Below are positions 1-12,978 of a stretch of 64,000 nt of DNA, piece after piece (position 1 is the stretch's first letter; each line of letters begins with the position of its first letter). The DNA comes from Apoda limacodes (lineage: Eukaryota; Arthropoda; Insecta; Lepidoptera; Limacodidae). The stretch covers positions 3,068,001 to 3,132,000 of the forward strand of contig OX291562.1 of the NCBI GenBank assembly GCA_946406115.1, given 5' to 3'. The notes beneath the pieces were generated by a model. That model made no database searches. It was given only the letters and a program-made list of their open reading frames with translations, and was not told the DNA's origin. The translations under genes and the position numbers were made by a program.

Positions 1-1043
1 GAAGCAGGAGTCCCGCAAGGGTCCGTGCTCGCCTCCATCTTGTACCTTCTGTACACTAACGATATCCCTAAAACGATAGGTACCAATCTAGCCCTCTTTG
101 CGGACGATACCGCTCTCTATACCACAGATAGGCAAGTGAGTCGAATCACTGAGAGACTCCAACCCGCTATCACCGCCCTAGGCGGATGGATAGTCGTTTG
201 AACTTCTAAGCTCACACCAAAATAGTCAGAGACCGAGTCGCTTTTGTCCTCGGTCGTCTCTATCCCATGATAGGCAAGTATAGTAAGATGTCGCTTAGAA
301 ATAAGCTAAATCTTTACACAACTTGTATCCGCCCCATACTAGCTTATGCTAGCGTAGTCTTTGCGCTGTCCAAGTGCAATCTCCACAAACTCCAGACCCT
401 CCAAAACCGCTTTCTCAGAGCGGCCTCTGGAGCCTCTTGGTACGTTCGCAATGCGGACCTACACAGAGACTTCGAACTTCCCACGATTCCCCAATACTTT
501 AAAGACTTGGCAGTCCGCTTTTTCGAGCGTACGCAAAATCACCCGAATCGATTAATTGTGCAATCCACAACGTATCGTCCCCCCGATCGACCCGGTCACG
601 GTCGTAAAACTATTGTTAGGCGGCCTCGGCACGTACTAACGTCCCCAGATGACGATCTCGCTGTCCGGATAGCGAGATTAGTCTCTACGACCTCCCCGAA
701 TAGGGCCTCCCTCCAAACACGACGCCGACGTCCCCGGGTTCGTCGGCGCCCACAAGGATACACTAGGTATCAAAGAGTGCCGGGGCGCTTCTCGCCCCCA
801 CTCAATCGCAATCGTACCCGCGTAACGGGGAACTCCCCTCCTGGCGGTGACTCACCTTCGGGTTCGAGACTCACGCCGGTCAAAGGGACGCCCCCGAGAG
901 CGACAACCCAACCCGCGGGGAGCCCTTGAGTGTTGGGCGCTATATGGGCTGAGGCTCCTTCAGAGTCTCGCCCCAAAAGTCCGGTGAAGCAGTAATGGCT
1001 GCAACAGCCAACTGCATAGTCAGCTCAGAAAAAAAAAAAAAAA
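1..1043 (+). pseudogene. Family A jockey-like retrotransposon, 3-prime part (RT C-terminus, tail, 3-prime UTR)
   Basis: The window opens inside a reverse transcriptase. Codons from base 1 read RT motif B (AGVPQGS), a TNDIP segment and the catalytic FADD box, then stop at 199. A second frame reads from about 210 through 929. It carries the post-RT region (KMSLRNKLNLYTTCIRP, LQNRFLRAASGASWYVRN) and an Arg/Pro-rich C-terminus ending at 929. Comparison with the copy at 14268-15189 shows that about 250 bases between FADD and the KYLGV-type block are missing here, which shifts the frame; an in-frame TAA also lies at 207. The 3-prime UTR runs into a 15-base poly(A) at 1029-1043, so this is a genuine retrotransposed 3-prime end. 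The left part lies outside the window. Clade assignment to jockey is from motif order; the family name is unknown. Confidence 0.85.
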
Positions 1044-1352
1044 GAGTGAGTGATACAGTGAATACGCTCACAGTATTGTAGGGATAAGGAACAAAGAGCA
1101 GAGTTTATAGAACATACTTTTTCAATGCAGTTGCTCATAAAGTCTTCTGGGGTGCATGAAAGGAGCGTCCCCGTACGACGCACTCGAAACCTCCGACGAT
1201 CACATACGTCACAGCGTCTAGCGCACCCTGGGCAACGATCAGTACAAATTACTGAGCGGCTAATACTTTCAACACGATGGTTCCATCAAATACAAACGAT
1301 CACCAACGGCACTTTTTAGAGCCAGTCCTGACCGTCATCTCTATCAACATAG
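1044..1352. other. Spacer between two retroelement 3-prime ends
   Basis: About 310 bases separate the poly(A) of the left copy (+) from the 3-prime end of the next copy (-). A 64-codon open frame at 1125-1319 has no recognisable domain. I see no gene or repeat unit here. Confidence 0.5.
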
Positions 1353-1375
1353 AGGCTCGTGGGTATCTTCTCTTT

Positions 1376-1462
1376 CACCCTTCTGGGTGTTGAGGTGCGG
1401 GTGTCGGGGGAATTTACCTCCCACCATGACCCGGGCAGAAGCTCAGGGTTGCTGAACACCCC
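1376..1462 (-). other. Family B 3-prime UTR hairpin cluster (decayed)
   Basis: This corresponds to the three-hairpin region of the other two family B copies. H3 (CACCC/GGGTG, 1376-1389) is intact. H1 (1445-1462) has one mispair. H2 (about 1405-1422) has lost about 5 bases of its 3-prime arm. The linker GCCCGGGTCATGG and the CGACACCCG block are retained. Confidence 0.55.
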
Positions 1463-1559
1463 CGGTGAAATTTAAAAAGGAAGCCAACTTTTCAGGCCCC
1501 TTTGTGAATAATATTTTTTGATATATTTGATTTTTGATATGAAACACAGAAAATAATAA

Positions 1560-1795
1560 TAACGAGAGTAGGCGCCAAAATAAATACAAAAAATAAACTA
1601 AAACAAAATAAAAACAAAGCAAAAGAGCGAAATCAAAATAAAATAAAAACGAAGCAAAAACAAAACAAAACGAAATAAAAACGAAACGAAATTAAAATAA
1701 AGTAAAACCGAAATAAAAACAGAAATAAAATAAAAGCGGGATGGGCGATAAAAGCGGAATGGAATGAAGGGAGCAGGTGAGAAGGTAGGAGGGTG
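1560..1795 (-). repeat. Degenerate TTTTATTTCG-type tract in family B 3-prime UTR
   Basis: On the minus strand this is an irregular run of short TTTTATTTC/TTTTGTTTC-like words. The same tract lies in the 3-prime UTR of the copy ending at 57288 and, more diverged, at 52330-52440. It produces long spurious open frames rich in Phe that are not genes. Confidence 0.75.
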
Positions 1796-4700
1796 AATAA
1801 TAAACTTATTCACCCACGGGAATAAGCTCTCGGGGGAGAGCCCTGCCTTCCGGCGGACGGGCGTGTAAGGGCGCTATGCCCCTGAGGTGTGTATGGTGGC
1901 TGTTCAGCGCGGGTGAATAAACGTTTCGACAAACCAGATATGAACTCTGCGAGTGGCTCGGCTTTGGTGTCTCTAGCGATGGTGGAGTTGCGGACGTAGC
2001 GTCCCGCGCCGGTGATAAATCTCAGCGACTTATTTTGGACTGCCTGGAGCTTACATTTGCTGGTAGAAGATAGAAGACCGTACCAAGCAGGGGCTGCATA
2101 GGTCAGTCTCGACCGTATGTACAACTTGTACAGGCGAATTTTGGTTCTGAGTGGCAAGTCTGAGGAAAGTACCGGTCTAAGGCACGCCCGTGACGCGACT
2201 GCGCCTGCTGACACATGGTCTAGGCCACTAGATAACTTGACCTCGAAACACAAGTTTCGGTGGGAGAAACTTAAGCAGGCCGGTCAGTATTGCTGATGTC
2301 TTGCTGGCATTAACGGCTATTCTCCACTTGTCCAGCCAGCCAGGCAAAGTGTGCAATAGTCGCTGCATTTTTTTGGCTGTTAAACTAGCTTTGCGGAGGA
2401 CTTATAGGCGCTGTCGTCCGCGTAAAGGGCTAGGATGACGTCTTCAACACCTTCAGGTAGACCGGAGTCACTGAGAGTGGGGATGTCGTTGGTGAATAAC
2501 GCGTAGAGCAGTGGCGATAGGCAGCTGCCTTGAGGTACCCCTGCTCTAATGGATTTACATGCTGATTGGTTGTTCTCGACCGAGACATAGAAGCTCCGTT
2601 TGTCCAGAAACGAGGCTATTACTCGCCCGAGCATCGGTGGGATGTCCGTCTCTAACAGCTTGTGTAATAAGCCCTCGTGCCAAACTCGATCGAAAGCCTT
2701 CTCCATATCGAGAAAGACTCCGACTGTGCGCCTGCCCTTGTTTAGCTCGAAGGCCATGTGATGGAGCACTCGTACAAGCTGAAGAGTGGTACTGTGGCTG
2801 TCTCTAAAACCAAGAGACTGTTCAGGCCTAAGCTGGATATGCGGGGATATTCTAAGTAAAAGTAGGCGTTCGAACAACTTGGCTAAATTGGACAGCAGTG
2901 TAATCGGTCGGTAATGTTCTGGACGATGACGATCTTTCCCTGGTTTCGGGAGAACAATAATTTTGCCAATCTCCCACGAAGTTGGGAAATGTCCAGTGCG
3001 CAGTATCCCATTAAAGATACGGGTGAGTGCCACCAGACCCTTCCTAGGCAGCATGATAATAAATTTGGAATCTCGTCGGGACCGGGTGATTTGCGCTTAT
3101 TAAGCTTAGAGGCCTCCTTCCTAACCTCTTTAGGCGAGATAAAATAATCACCTCTGAGTGGTGGGGCTGGGGCCGCGAGAAACTGCTCTACGCGTTTTGT
3201 AACTCCTAACGTGTGGTCAGGGTCGCTAATGGGGTTCGGCTTAAATTGGTCCTCGAAGTGGTCCGCAAAGAGTTGCGCGCGTTCCGCTGCGTGATAATGG
3301 CGAATGCCAGCGGTATCTATGAGAGGGCAACTTGGGGCGGGGGTTTGGTGATTTGTCGGGCCAAGCGATACAGAGCTGTGTCATCCTCACTAGCTTTAAA
3401 TATCACTTGGTCCCACGAATGCTGCCTGTAATTGGCGATTTCTGACCACAGTTCGGCGCTGATTTTGTTAAGGTCCCTCTTTGCAAATGGACAACGTGTT
3501 TGGCGCCAGTGCTTGCGAAGGGCCGTCTTTTCCTTGATTTTTGCGCGGAGGTGCGCCGGTAAAATCTGCTTTCCAGAAGCTGTGGCTGAAATTTTAGTAG
3601 ACTCCCTTAGAGCCTGTGCAATGGCAGTTGTGAAAGTGCTAACTGCCTCTTCGACTTCTAAGGGAGTAGAAATGCCGCCAGCCGGGAGTTGATAATTCAA
3701 CATGGCGCGGTGAAAAGTGGCCCAGTCTGTTATTCTGCGGGGATTGGGGAGCGGTTTACCAGCTGCAGACAGTCCAAGGACCAATAAGATTGGCAGATGC
3801 TGAGTGTCAGTGTCGTGGAGGACCTCTAACGACATTGACCAGCCAATCTTATGCGCTAAGGCGATGTCCAGTACGTCCGGTGCGTGATTGTCCGTAGAGG
3901 GGTAGTGCGTTGGTGATCCTGGACCGATGACTAAATAGTTTTTCAGCTCAGCATCTGCTTTTAGTTCACGACTCGATTTTGGATGAAGTTCGTGAACCCC
4001 AGTATTGGTGTTTGGAATTAAGGTCACCTAAAATAACAGTGGGGGTGGTATCGCAAAAAATATTGTCGATGTCACTTGGATCAAAGGGGGTTGATGGTGG
4101 CTTATATGCGGCGAAGACTTTAAGCTCCGCATTACCGACCTTTAGTTTTTACACCTATAGACCTAGTATATGTAAATTGGGGAAGGGGTAGTAATTCGTG
4201 AATTAATACAGCCGTACCCCTGAAGGCCATATTAGCGGGAGAAATTTCGTCTCGACTATAGGTAAAGAGATTTGGAATGCGGAGCTCATTCTCACCTCGG
4301 AGTTTCGTTTCGCCCAGTAACACAATGTGAACATCGTGTTCCTGGACTAACGTTCTGAGAGCAGCTGTGTTGCCGTTTATGCCCCCAGGGTTCTAGTACA
4401 CAATTCTTAATTTAAGGCCCCGATGAGGCCCCATTAAATTCTCACGTAAGAATTGTGGTGAGTTGTGCCAAAGAGCTGGTAGTGGGTTCTGACCGGCAGC
4501 TATGGCCTCTATGGCCGCGTAAAGTGCCGCTATAGCAGCTCTCGCTATGTTTAGCGCGCCTGTAGACATATGGGTAGGCCCCTGTGTCTGATAGTGGCCA
4601 CTAGGGCGACTTGACGCAGGCGGTTTAGGCTGCTGGGCAGCGACGGCGTAAGGCTGTGATGTTTTGGGGGGCTGGGAGGGATCTACAAATTGTGGAGGTG

Positions 4701-4815
4701 GCATCAACATAGAGGGCTTCTCTTATGACAAAGCGCTGCTCTGAGCGCGACCTGCGAGACGTTACGCCCAGGGCTGTCAGCCTCGCTGCTTACTGGGCAA
4801 CAAGTATTTAAAGGG

Positions 4816-7800
4816 CCATCGACACGAAAAGAAGAAGATAAATTTTCTTTATTATGTGTACAAATTATGCGGCAAGATACTCTTTAGAGCACGTGTTAAA
4901 TAAAACACCACCGAAATTCATTATTTCCCGCGTGCAGTAATACATTTTTTTTTAATTTTTGAGGCTTGCAACTTACACCACAGAGTAGGATGCAAGGAAG
5001 TTTTGATGTTTGAAAAAATCATAAGTGAATGTATAACTAAAAAGCAAGCAAAAAAATCGTGTTTGTTGTATGGGAGCCCCCTTAAATATTTATTTAATAC
5101 TTTTTTGAAGTATTTGTTGTTATAGCGGCAACAGAAATACATCATCTGTAACAGTTCCAACTGTCTAGCTATCACGGTTCATGAATTCCTGCCTGGTGAC
5201 AGACGGACAACGAAATCTTAGTAATAGGGTCCGTTTTGAACCTTTTAGGTACGGAAACCTAAAAATAATTTCTGATGAATTTTATATTTATGTATAACTT
5301 TTACTTTCTCGCAAAATGAATTGAAAACCGTTGTATGATACTTGAGCGTAAAGGGTTATTCCGAGTGCGTGCCTTTAAAAACACTCGCTGCGCTCGTGTT
5401 TTGATTTTTTTCGTGATAACTTATTTGCAGCACTTACTTGTATCATAAATAACTATTCAAGCTATTACGAAAATCATTTCCGATATTTTTTACATTTCAT
5501 GAAACTAGATATAATTTTTATTATAAAAAAACTGGCAAAGTGCGTGTCTTACATAGACATCACGTAGGATGCAGAATCTATTGAAGATATTTGAAAATTT
5601 TAAGAGCAGATTTTGTTTAGAACGATTTTAGATGGAAGTAGATAAAGCTTTTTTATTATAATTTTTTCAGAATTTAAGAATTTTCGAAGTCACGGTCTTA
5701 AAGTTAGGAGAGAACATTTTTTTTAATATTTTTTTAAATTTCGTTTGAAATTCTTAATCGTTGCAATTGAGAAAAAAATTGTTAAGAACCTTCAATGCAT
5801 TTTTAAAGACTTATTCAATGACAACCACACAGGAATCTTCGAAAAAGAAATAATTCTTCAATTCAATGTATTTTCCAGTTTCTTTTTATTTTTAAAATTT
5901 TTATTACAAAACAATATGGCTCTCTGTGCAATTTTATCACAATGATGACGGAATAACAGACGGACGGATTTTTCCATTTTGCTACGGAATCCAGAAAAAA
6001 AGTATGTTGGATATTCAAATCTCCGAGAACGGCGCTCTGTTAAGTTATAAGAAAAAATTGAGTATCAGCGTTCAGTTCTGATCATTTCCATTAGTTCATT
6101 CTGGGTCTTTGCCAAATAAACTATCAATGTACTTAAACATTTACAGTCTACAATTTAAGGTTCATTTTGCTGAATAAGGGTAAGTTTCTTAAACAAACGT
6201 CTGTGACGCTGAAAGTGATTACTCCAGCTCAAAGAGCTGAACTGTTGGCGCGGGCCCCTTGTGATCCGACCGTCCCTCGATCGGTGATTAATTTGTGACG
6301 TTTGATCCACTTAGATCGGCTGCTCACTTTAAGATATTTTCAGATATAATCTAGTTTTAAAATACTTTTCTCTTTTTATAAATTATAAATGTAATTATGG
6401 ATGTGAACGAGTCTGTATAATATTGCGTAAAATTTGCGGGGATTTTTAACACAAACTTGAAAAGCCGATGTGCAGAAGAACTAAGAAATTAAAAGCGTTT
6501 TTTAAGTATGATGGATTAAACAGAACTTTATACAGAAGGCAAAGAATATGAGTATTCGGACGAGAACGAATTGGGATATTTGAACTATGATCAGTATTCA
6601 GAAATCTGGCCAAATTCACGCAAGCCAAGTATGAAGCATTATTTAGAATAGGCAGGAGTCATAATTGTGGTAAAAGAAATTTAAGTGGGAATAGGTAATA
6701 GGAAATTTCGCCGCAAAGAGTTGTTAGCTGCTAAACCAGTGAAATAAATTTTGAATTTAATTTTGAATGTCAAAAGACGCGAGCTGCCAACAATTATAGG
6801 ATTTAGTTTCAGATCGTATGACTTACCCCAATCCATTAATACCAGTAAAGCAGATCTTTAAGTAAAAGATAAATACATAAAGGCATAATCTGTTTTATCC
6901 GTATTTATTAATAATATAGAACTTGAGTCTTTTCAAAAGTTTACTGGTTACTTACTGGTTATATATTTGAGCACCTTCAAATCCAACTTTTCAACCGTAA
7001 AGTGTAAGGTCTAAAAATCTGAATTAATTACCATAATAGAACTTTGTAAATTATTTAAAAAAAATCTCATTCTGCGGAAACTCTAATTTAATTGAAGCTG
7101 AACCATTAAATGTCTTGCATAAACTTGACTCATGATTTCTTTATTAAGCAGGTAACAAAAAACAAAATTCTTATAATATGCAGTGTATATTAAGCAACAA
7201 CTGTTTCTGATAATTGTTTTGAATCTTAGTTTAGACACTATTGTATTTATATTTTTTCACCTCTCCAGCACCAAAAGGATGGTTTTGCTGTTCCAAAACA
7301 GTGGACAAAATCGATTTTTGCTGCGAGCGTGAGACAAATTAATGCAACAACAAAGACAAAATTTTACGATACTGAAAAAAATAAACAACGCGATAGTTGA
7401 TTTAGAAAAAAAAATATTTTAATGAAAAGCATAACTACATTGCATTTTGTCATTGTTGACGCACTCAAATTTTACGACTAATAATACCTACCAATGGTTA
7501 ATAGCGTTTATTTAAAAAATATGCTTTGTTTTCGATAAAAGTGTCATAGAGTAGATCGCTGATCGCACGTTAAAAAAAAAGAAAGCGAAATGGCGCGAAA
7601 CGAATTAGTTATTTTAACCTTAGTTTGTTTATCGTCGTATATATTGTATTTTTTATTACACATATTATTATTGAACAGCAGAAGAGCTAAGACAAGAAGT
7701 TTCTAATGCTAAACTAAGCTTTTTACTAAAGAAGTAACGTGAAAAATATCTAAAAGTAGAATGCGAATTGTTCAATAACTGGCGACTTTCAAAAGGTGCT

Positions 7801-8228
7801 AACGTTAAAAAGAATAGTTAGTATCTACCTATTGTTTATTTTTTGATAATATAGAAAACAATAGTATAATATCTACCTATTGAATAGGTAGTATTTGTAA
7901 ATTAGAATAAACCTATTGTTTAATATGGCTTTCAGTGTGTTCCTTGCCTAAGGCCTATTTTTTCGCACAGGTAACGGTGAAAAGTTTTAGAGAGCAAAGT
8001 ACTTTAGGTCTCGCGTCCTTAAATCCCTAGTCTTTAAATAACCGCTGTACTTAGTAGTCTATATTCTGAATAACTCGCTACGCTCGTGCTTAAATTCTAG
8101 ACCACTTCGCTAGCTCGGGATTTAAAGTTGGCTGTCTTCACAAAAAATAACTTTGCCAACTTGTTGAACAAATAACTATTAAATAAAATCAGCATATTTA
8201 AGGCGCAAAAAATCTACGTACTTTTATA
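4816..8228. other. AT-rich intergenic DNA with old repeat fragments
   Basis: No gene is supported. Open frames are short and of non-coding composition. Two fragments of the GTACGGAACCCT repeat family occur (5173-5265 and about 5945-6000). The rest is AT-rich sequence with homopolymer runs and a few TATCTACCTATTG repeats near 7820-7890. Confidence 0.5.
5173..5265 (+). repeat. Interspersed repeat fragment with GGGTCCG...TACGGAAACC end
   Basis: The segment contains CTGGTGACAGACGGACAAC, then TAATAGGGTCCGTTTT and GGTACGGAAACCTAAAAA. This matches the tail of an abundant lepidopteran repeat family that I know by pattern only. It is a single diverged fragment with unclear ends. Confidence 0.55.
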
Positions 8229-8316
8229 TGTGTTAGTAAGATACTAGGACTTTATAAGTCACTACAAGTTAATTGGTGTAATTAAAGTCGTAGTACCTCA
8301 ATCTTACTAATACACA
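8229..8316. repeat. 88 bp hairpin element (MITE-like)
   Basis: The arms TGTGTTAGTAAGAT (8229 on) and ATCTTACTAATACACA (ending 8316) are imperfect inverted repeats of about 30 bases each around a short loop. The left arm continues ACTAGGACTTTATAAGTCAC, and that 20-mer recurs at about 8486-8505. A related right-arm sequence (CAATCTTA...AGAATTAAGAAATA) occurs near 39473-39510. Confidence 0.5.
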
Positions 8317-8529
8317 AATCTTCTTAGAATTAAGAAATATATTATAAATATACAAACAATAAAAAACTTTCTTCGTTTTATACTTCGTTTAGTTAGACTT
8401 TAGGATTAGGACCATTGATAGAACAAACACGGCATCGTGACGCGGCCAGGGGGCGTGCTGCTCTATGTTTACGACTGATGTACTAGGACTTTATAAGTCA
8501 CATTTGTTTGTGACAGTTGGCAAGAGTAG

Positions 8530-8611
8530 TGCCTCGATAACTCAAATTGATAGAGCACTTACACGGACTGCAAAAATTGTTTGTTGCAGGTTCAAGTCAT
8601 GGTTCGAAGTT
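8530..8611 (+). repeat. tRNA-derived SINE head
   Basis: The segment has a pol III A-box-like GATAACTCAAATTGATAGAGC and a B-box-like GGTTCAAGTCA, spaced as in a tRNA gene. It does not fold as a clean tRNA, having weak acceptor and anticodon stems, so a tRNA-derived SINE or tRNA relic is preferred over a working tRNA. Confidence 0.55.
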
Positions 8612-8771
8612 AATCTTTTGACTGCATAAAAAAATATTTATGTACAGTAAAGAGTGTAACTGTGTGCAGCTGTGTAACATTTATTGCAATTATTTCATCA
8701 ATCTTTTGTACATTACATTTAAGATATTACAAAATAACTTAACCCTTTAAGTTAGTGTAGTGATATGTGAT

Positions 8772-8794
8772 AGTGTGTGTGTGTGTGTGTGTGT
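8772..8794. repeat. (GT)n microsatellite
   Basis: An uninterrupted GT dinucleotide run of about 11 units. Confidence 0.85.
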
Positions 8795-11539
8795 AGTGAA
8801 AGTTTTAGTGCTTGATCCCAATCAATAAAGAACACAAGAAAAATTTTGTAAATCAGAAACTTTTCGGAAAAGCTTATTACACATTTCAAGAATACCTTGA
8901 TGATAACAAAGCATGGAATTAAGTAAATATTTTTTTTCTAACATAATTTACTTGATAATTTGTATTGATTAATCAAAATAAAAAAGCGACTGTTGGAGAG
9001 TTTCTTTCGCCGTTCCTTCTCCCTAGAACGCCATTACGAATTTATTACAATTATCGAAACTGTAGAACCTAATAACTTTTACTGTATTTTTGTAACTGTT
9101 ATTGTTATTTTTGTAACTTTTATTGTTATTTATAAGAAATGAAGCATCTGAATTTGAAAAATTTAATTTTAACTAAAGACTGCAAGAAAATTGTTATTGG
9201 ACTCATTCTTAATTTTTTAATACTATATTATAAAACTAGGTTAAAGACAAATTATTGTAAACTGGCATACATATAAAAAAATTATTTAACGCAACCCTGA
9301 AACCTTTCAACATATTATTAAATGTTTCCCTCTATTTCCTAATATTTAATGCTTTCAATACTTGAAGGAAATATTCCATTCAATTCTTTACCTACACTAT
9401 TGTGCGAATGTTTCATAAAAGCTATTGTGTGATGATAAAATATGACGTGGATTTTATTTACGTTAACTATAATATACCTAATGTATCGGGCGTTTGCGCC
9501 AGTTGTGAATGCGGTGCGGATTTCAATGGGGCCTCTGTACACTTCGTGTCAAAATATTAAAAGTGAAAAACATAAAGTCAGCCCTAAATGTTTTATATAA
9601 AAATAGATGTTGGTATAAGATAATTATGCTCTAACTTTCAACTAGAGGACACAAAAGCGCATTTACTTTTAGGGCACAACAACGTCTGCTGGGCCAGCTA
9701 TTTATTTACAGAAAAGACTTGAAAATAATGGAAATATAGTTCCTATGTAGTCGTGGGTATATTGATACTATTGATTTGAATAGTAAATATAGGTTTTACA
9801 ACACACTCCTTACAAAAATATATATATTTTTTATATGAATTTTTGCAATATCTAGTTATAGGATTTTTCCAAAAAACCCTTTTTTGAATCTCTTACGACT
9901 TACGTCATAATCATTAATAGACTTAAGAATATTGTAGGTTTTTTTTGTCATATCATTTGTTACATATTACATACATACAGATTGTTAAAAAAAAGTACCC
10001 AGATTTTTAATATTTTTATTATAATAAGATTTTCGTAATAATTTTAAATTGAAACTTATACTGTCAGCAAGTGTAGGTACGTCGCAATGACGTTACAATG
10101 GAAGCGTCAATAGAGCCCCGATAAGTATCTGCATTGAATAATCACCAGGAAAAACCGTACGTAATCATGGAAATGTTTGACAAGTTATTTGTCATTTCAC
10201 TCAATCAACTTGATTGAATTCTAATAAAGGTTACAAAAGCAAATTTATGTTGAACCCATACACATAGGATTTTTTCACATGGTTGAACCACTGACTTGTA
10301 TGCAAAAACGAAAAATTAGAACATTAGAAAAGTTCAAACTTTCAAAATTGGTATTTGCATTCCTTTTCTGAATCCTTATTTTGAATAATGTTTATGTAAC
10401 TAAAGGGGTAACCAGTGAGCGTATCATACACACCAACTTTAACCAACCACTTGAACCCTGTGTGACAGGTAGTAAGCCCATTGTTGTATCACTGTTTCTG
10501 TGTAATGCAGTGTATCTGTTCTTAGGAGACTTTGTAAATGTTATAACTTGCCAACTTTAGAGTAATAACTGCGGTAAAATAAATGACCGACGTCACCACT
10601 TAACTCTACTAAATAATAGGCATTGTACTTATTACTATAACGTAGTACCTACACTCCTACGCGTTCTACGGAACTTTTTGTGTCTGTCCGTTTTTTCAGT
10701 CATACTCTGTTGAGTATGAGCTGCGTGAAGTTTTAGTTTCTTTCTACGCTAGGTACGAACCTTAGGACTTCATGTTATTCCTACGAAACCTTAATTACCG
10801 ATATGCTCCTGTGAGATCTATCTTGTGACACCTTTATCGTTGCTATAGGATATAGGTACTGGGGTTGCTGGTACTTACACGGTCGTGAGGGGAAAAAAAT
10901 TGTGTTCTGGACATAGCTACTGCACCAAGTGCATTACGAGGGCCTAGTGACTGCAAGAGTGTAAAGTTGCAGGCGGCCTATCCTTGTTTCACCCATAGCG
11001 TTATCCCTATCTTATTCCTTTTTCCGTTTTTCCCTAATACGAGTGAGAGAGAAAGTATACGTGTTCTAAACTGACAAACTATTTTCCCTACTAACTTTCT
11101 AATTACTGGTGTCATCCCTTTAATACTTAACATGTGTATAATGCCTAATTTTACCAAACTTTTAACACTATTTTCATCCAAATACATTAAGGTTAAAAAT
11201 CCACTTTTGGCGGGATGTCGTTCAGAGCAACTCGACACCTAACTTTATACCTACAAGATTGCCTTACTTCGCAATAACAAATCATGTCTCTTGATTTTTG
11301 ATTGATACAAGATACTCTACTTGATAATTTAACTCGACAACACATTTTGCTTACTTCTTATAGTAAGTATTTTCTTATAGTATACTTCTTATAGTTTTGA
11401 ATTTTCCGGGATAATAAGTAACATAAGTTCTATTCCAGACAACAATCTATTTCTGTATATTTTTTTAAATTTACGCGTTCCATTACTGATTTAAAAATAA
11501 TAAAACGGGATTAAGCGTGTCATTATTTGGCAAAATACT
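8795..11539. other. AT-rich intergenic DNA, no gene seen
   Basis: No supported gene. An 86-codon minus-strand frame at 10978-11238 has ordinary composition but no domain, no neighbour and no splice context. I leave it uncalled. Confidence 0.4.
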
Positions 11540-12496
11540 GTAATCTGTTGTCTAATTCCGTTGGTCTACCCGTGACCAAGGCTGGTGTAACCTTGCCAAA
11601 ACGTCGGGAAAAAGGTATTCTGCCAAATAATGACGCGTTTGGCGATGGTCCAAGTCAAGTTCGTCAAGCACCTCTATAGAGCGAAAGCTTAGCCTTACAT
11701 TCTTTAGAAGTGCTATGTCGAGTACGTCGGGGTTAAACCGAGTATTGTGGGGAAAGTAAGTGGGCGTCATGGGAGCGATGATGTCAAAGTTTAATCTGTC
11801 AACTAAATCGTCGAGGAGTGAAGAACTGAAGAGTTCCAGCGGCGGTGCTTGCAATTTAGGTCGCCGGCAAGAATGATAGCGTCGCCTAAATTTAAGATCC
11901 ACTGAAGGTCGCTCTCAAGCAAGTCTTTTAAGGGAGAGAGATAAACCGATGCAATGATGATCGGCTGATGGCCGGTCACCGCTAAGCGGCAGACGGATGC
12001 TTCTAAGTTTGTAAGTGGTGGAGGATCGATAGGGGAGCAATGAAGGGAGCGCCTGTAATAGATGAGAGTGCCTCCGAGATTAGAGGCAGTTCTATCATTA
12101 CGGATGGTGCGATAGTTCGAGATCGAAGGGGTGCGGACAGCGGGCTTTAGGAACGTTTCCTGGATGTGGAAGACGTCCGGATTTGGGACGAGAGGAATTG
12201 CGATAATTCCTCTCTTTGGTTTCGAAGACCGTTGGCATTAAAATAACCTAAGAAGCGGACCGGGGTTTTTGCGCGCGGTTGTGCAATCCATTTTGATTTT
12301 TAAGGTTTGGAGGCCACCCTGCGGAGGGCAGCGAAGAAATCGCTATGCTTAGCCAAGAAGCTGAGCATTTGATTGAGGTCGGGGATTTATACGTACTCGG
12401 CGTACACGTCCTCAAAATAGGCTGGGTCAAAGGCCCAAGAAATCTCAGCGAGAATGCCGGGCGCGCCCATAACGCGAAGTTTATCGAAGCGATACT
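11540..12496 (-). pseudogene. Family A jockey-like fragment: ORF1 end and endonuclease
   Basis: On the minus strand this begins inside ORF1 (GAPGILAEISWAFDPAYFEDVYAEY with one TAA), ends ORF1 with RVASKP-stop, and restarts as ORF2 (GYFNANGLRNQ, the usual endonuclease opening). It continues with IQET (catalytic Glu), a TLIYYRRS block, SVYLSP, GDLNCKHRRWNS (catalytic Asp/Asn region) and NPDVLDIAL. Several frameshifts break the frame, one soon after NQREELSQF and one after the GDLN block. It stops at VTGRPTELDNRLQ, before the RT. ORF1-end sequence is about 90 percent identical to the copy at 14140-14345 in the opposite direction. Confidence 0.82.
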
Positions 12497-12978
12497 GTGT
12501 GTTTTTGTGTGTGAGTGTGTGTTCTCGTAGTCGCGGAACTTCTACGCATAGTGTTGACCCTCGCTTGCCTCTTTGACTGACGCTGGTTCGCCCGGCCTGA
12601 GTCCGGCTTTTGGTTAATCGCTAGTGTAGTATTTCCGCTTCAGCGGTTCGCCACTCCGCGCATTCTCGCGTTTTAGGTTTCGATTGCGTCTAGTTTGTAG
12701 AAATCCAGTTCCGAGTGCTCAAGGGCTGGTGGTTGAGATCGTATAGCTCTTTTCAGAGTTGCGGTCTACCTAAAGTTTCTTATTCATAAACGTCTCGTTG
12801 CTCGAGGGAAAACCTAACGGTGAAAACCTAACCCCGGCCGTAGGAGTAGGAGCTAGGTACACACCAAGCAATCCGTAGCACTGCGGGGCGCTTGGCCACA
12901 CTTAGGTATTCTTGCTCCTCTCCAGCAATGGTGGGGAGTCACTAGGTACTCACAATCTACATCTCGGCCCCTCCCGCG
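12497..12978 (+). other. Presumed 5-prime UTR of family A retrotransposon
   Basis: GC-richer sequence lies directly upstream of the ORF1 ATG at 12979 and begins with a TG-rich stretch. No open frame spans it. Jockey elements carry an internal promoter in this position. I infer the role from position only, and the exact left edge is uncertain. Confidence 0.5.

Larger units (their letters stand above)
1353..4815 (-). pseudogene. Family B jockey-like retrotransposon, near-complete ORF2 with ORF1 tail
   Basis: Read on the minus strand from 4815. First comes a Pro/Gln-rich ORF1 tail (4710-4393). Then comes the endonuclease start, where the usual IVYWNPGGI is IVY-stop-NPGGI (TAG for TGG), followed by LLGETKL, VILGDLNSKH and the C-terminal APDVLDIAL block (4323-3317). 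The reverse transcriptase is at 3054-2380, with FLDMEKAFDRVW (motif A), AGVPQGSCLSPLLY (motif B) and YADDSAY (motif C), all catalytic aspartates intact. The post-RT region with a TYAAPAWY block is at 2253-1810. At least four frame breaks and the TAG disable it. The 3-prime UTR (1809-1353) is an A/T-rich quasi-repeat followed by a structured GC-rich end. It is the longest of three family B copies here and matches the 54.5-57.3 kb copy closely. Confidence 0.88.

Noticed and set aside
10978..11238. 86-codon minus-strand open frame
   Set aside because: No domain, splice context or neighbour supports it; length is within chance for this region.
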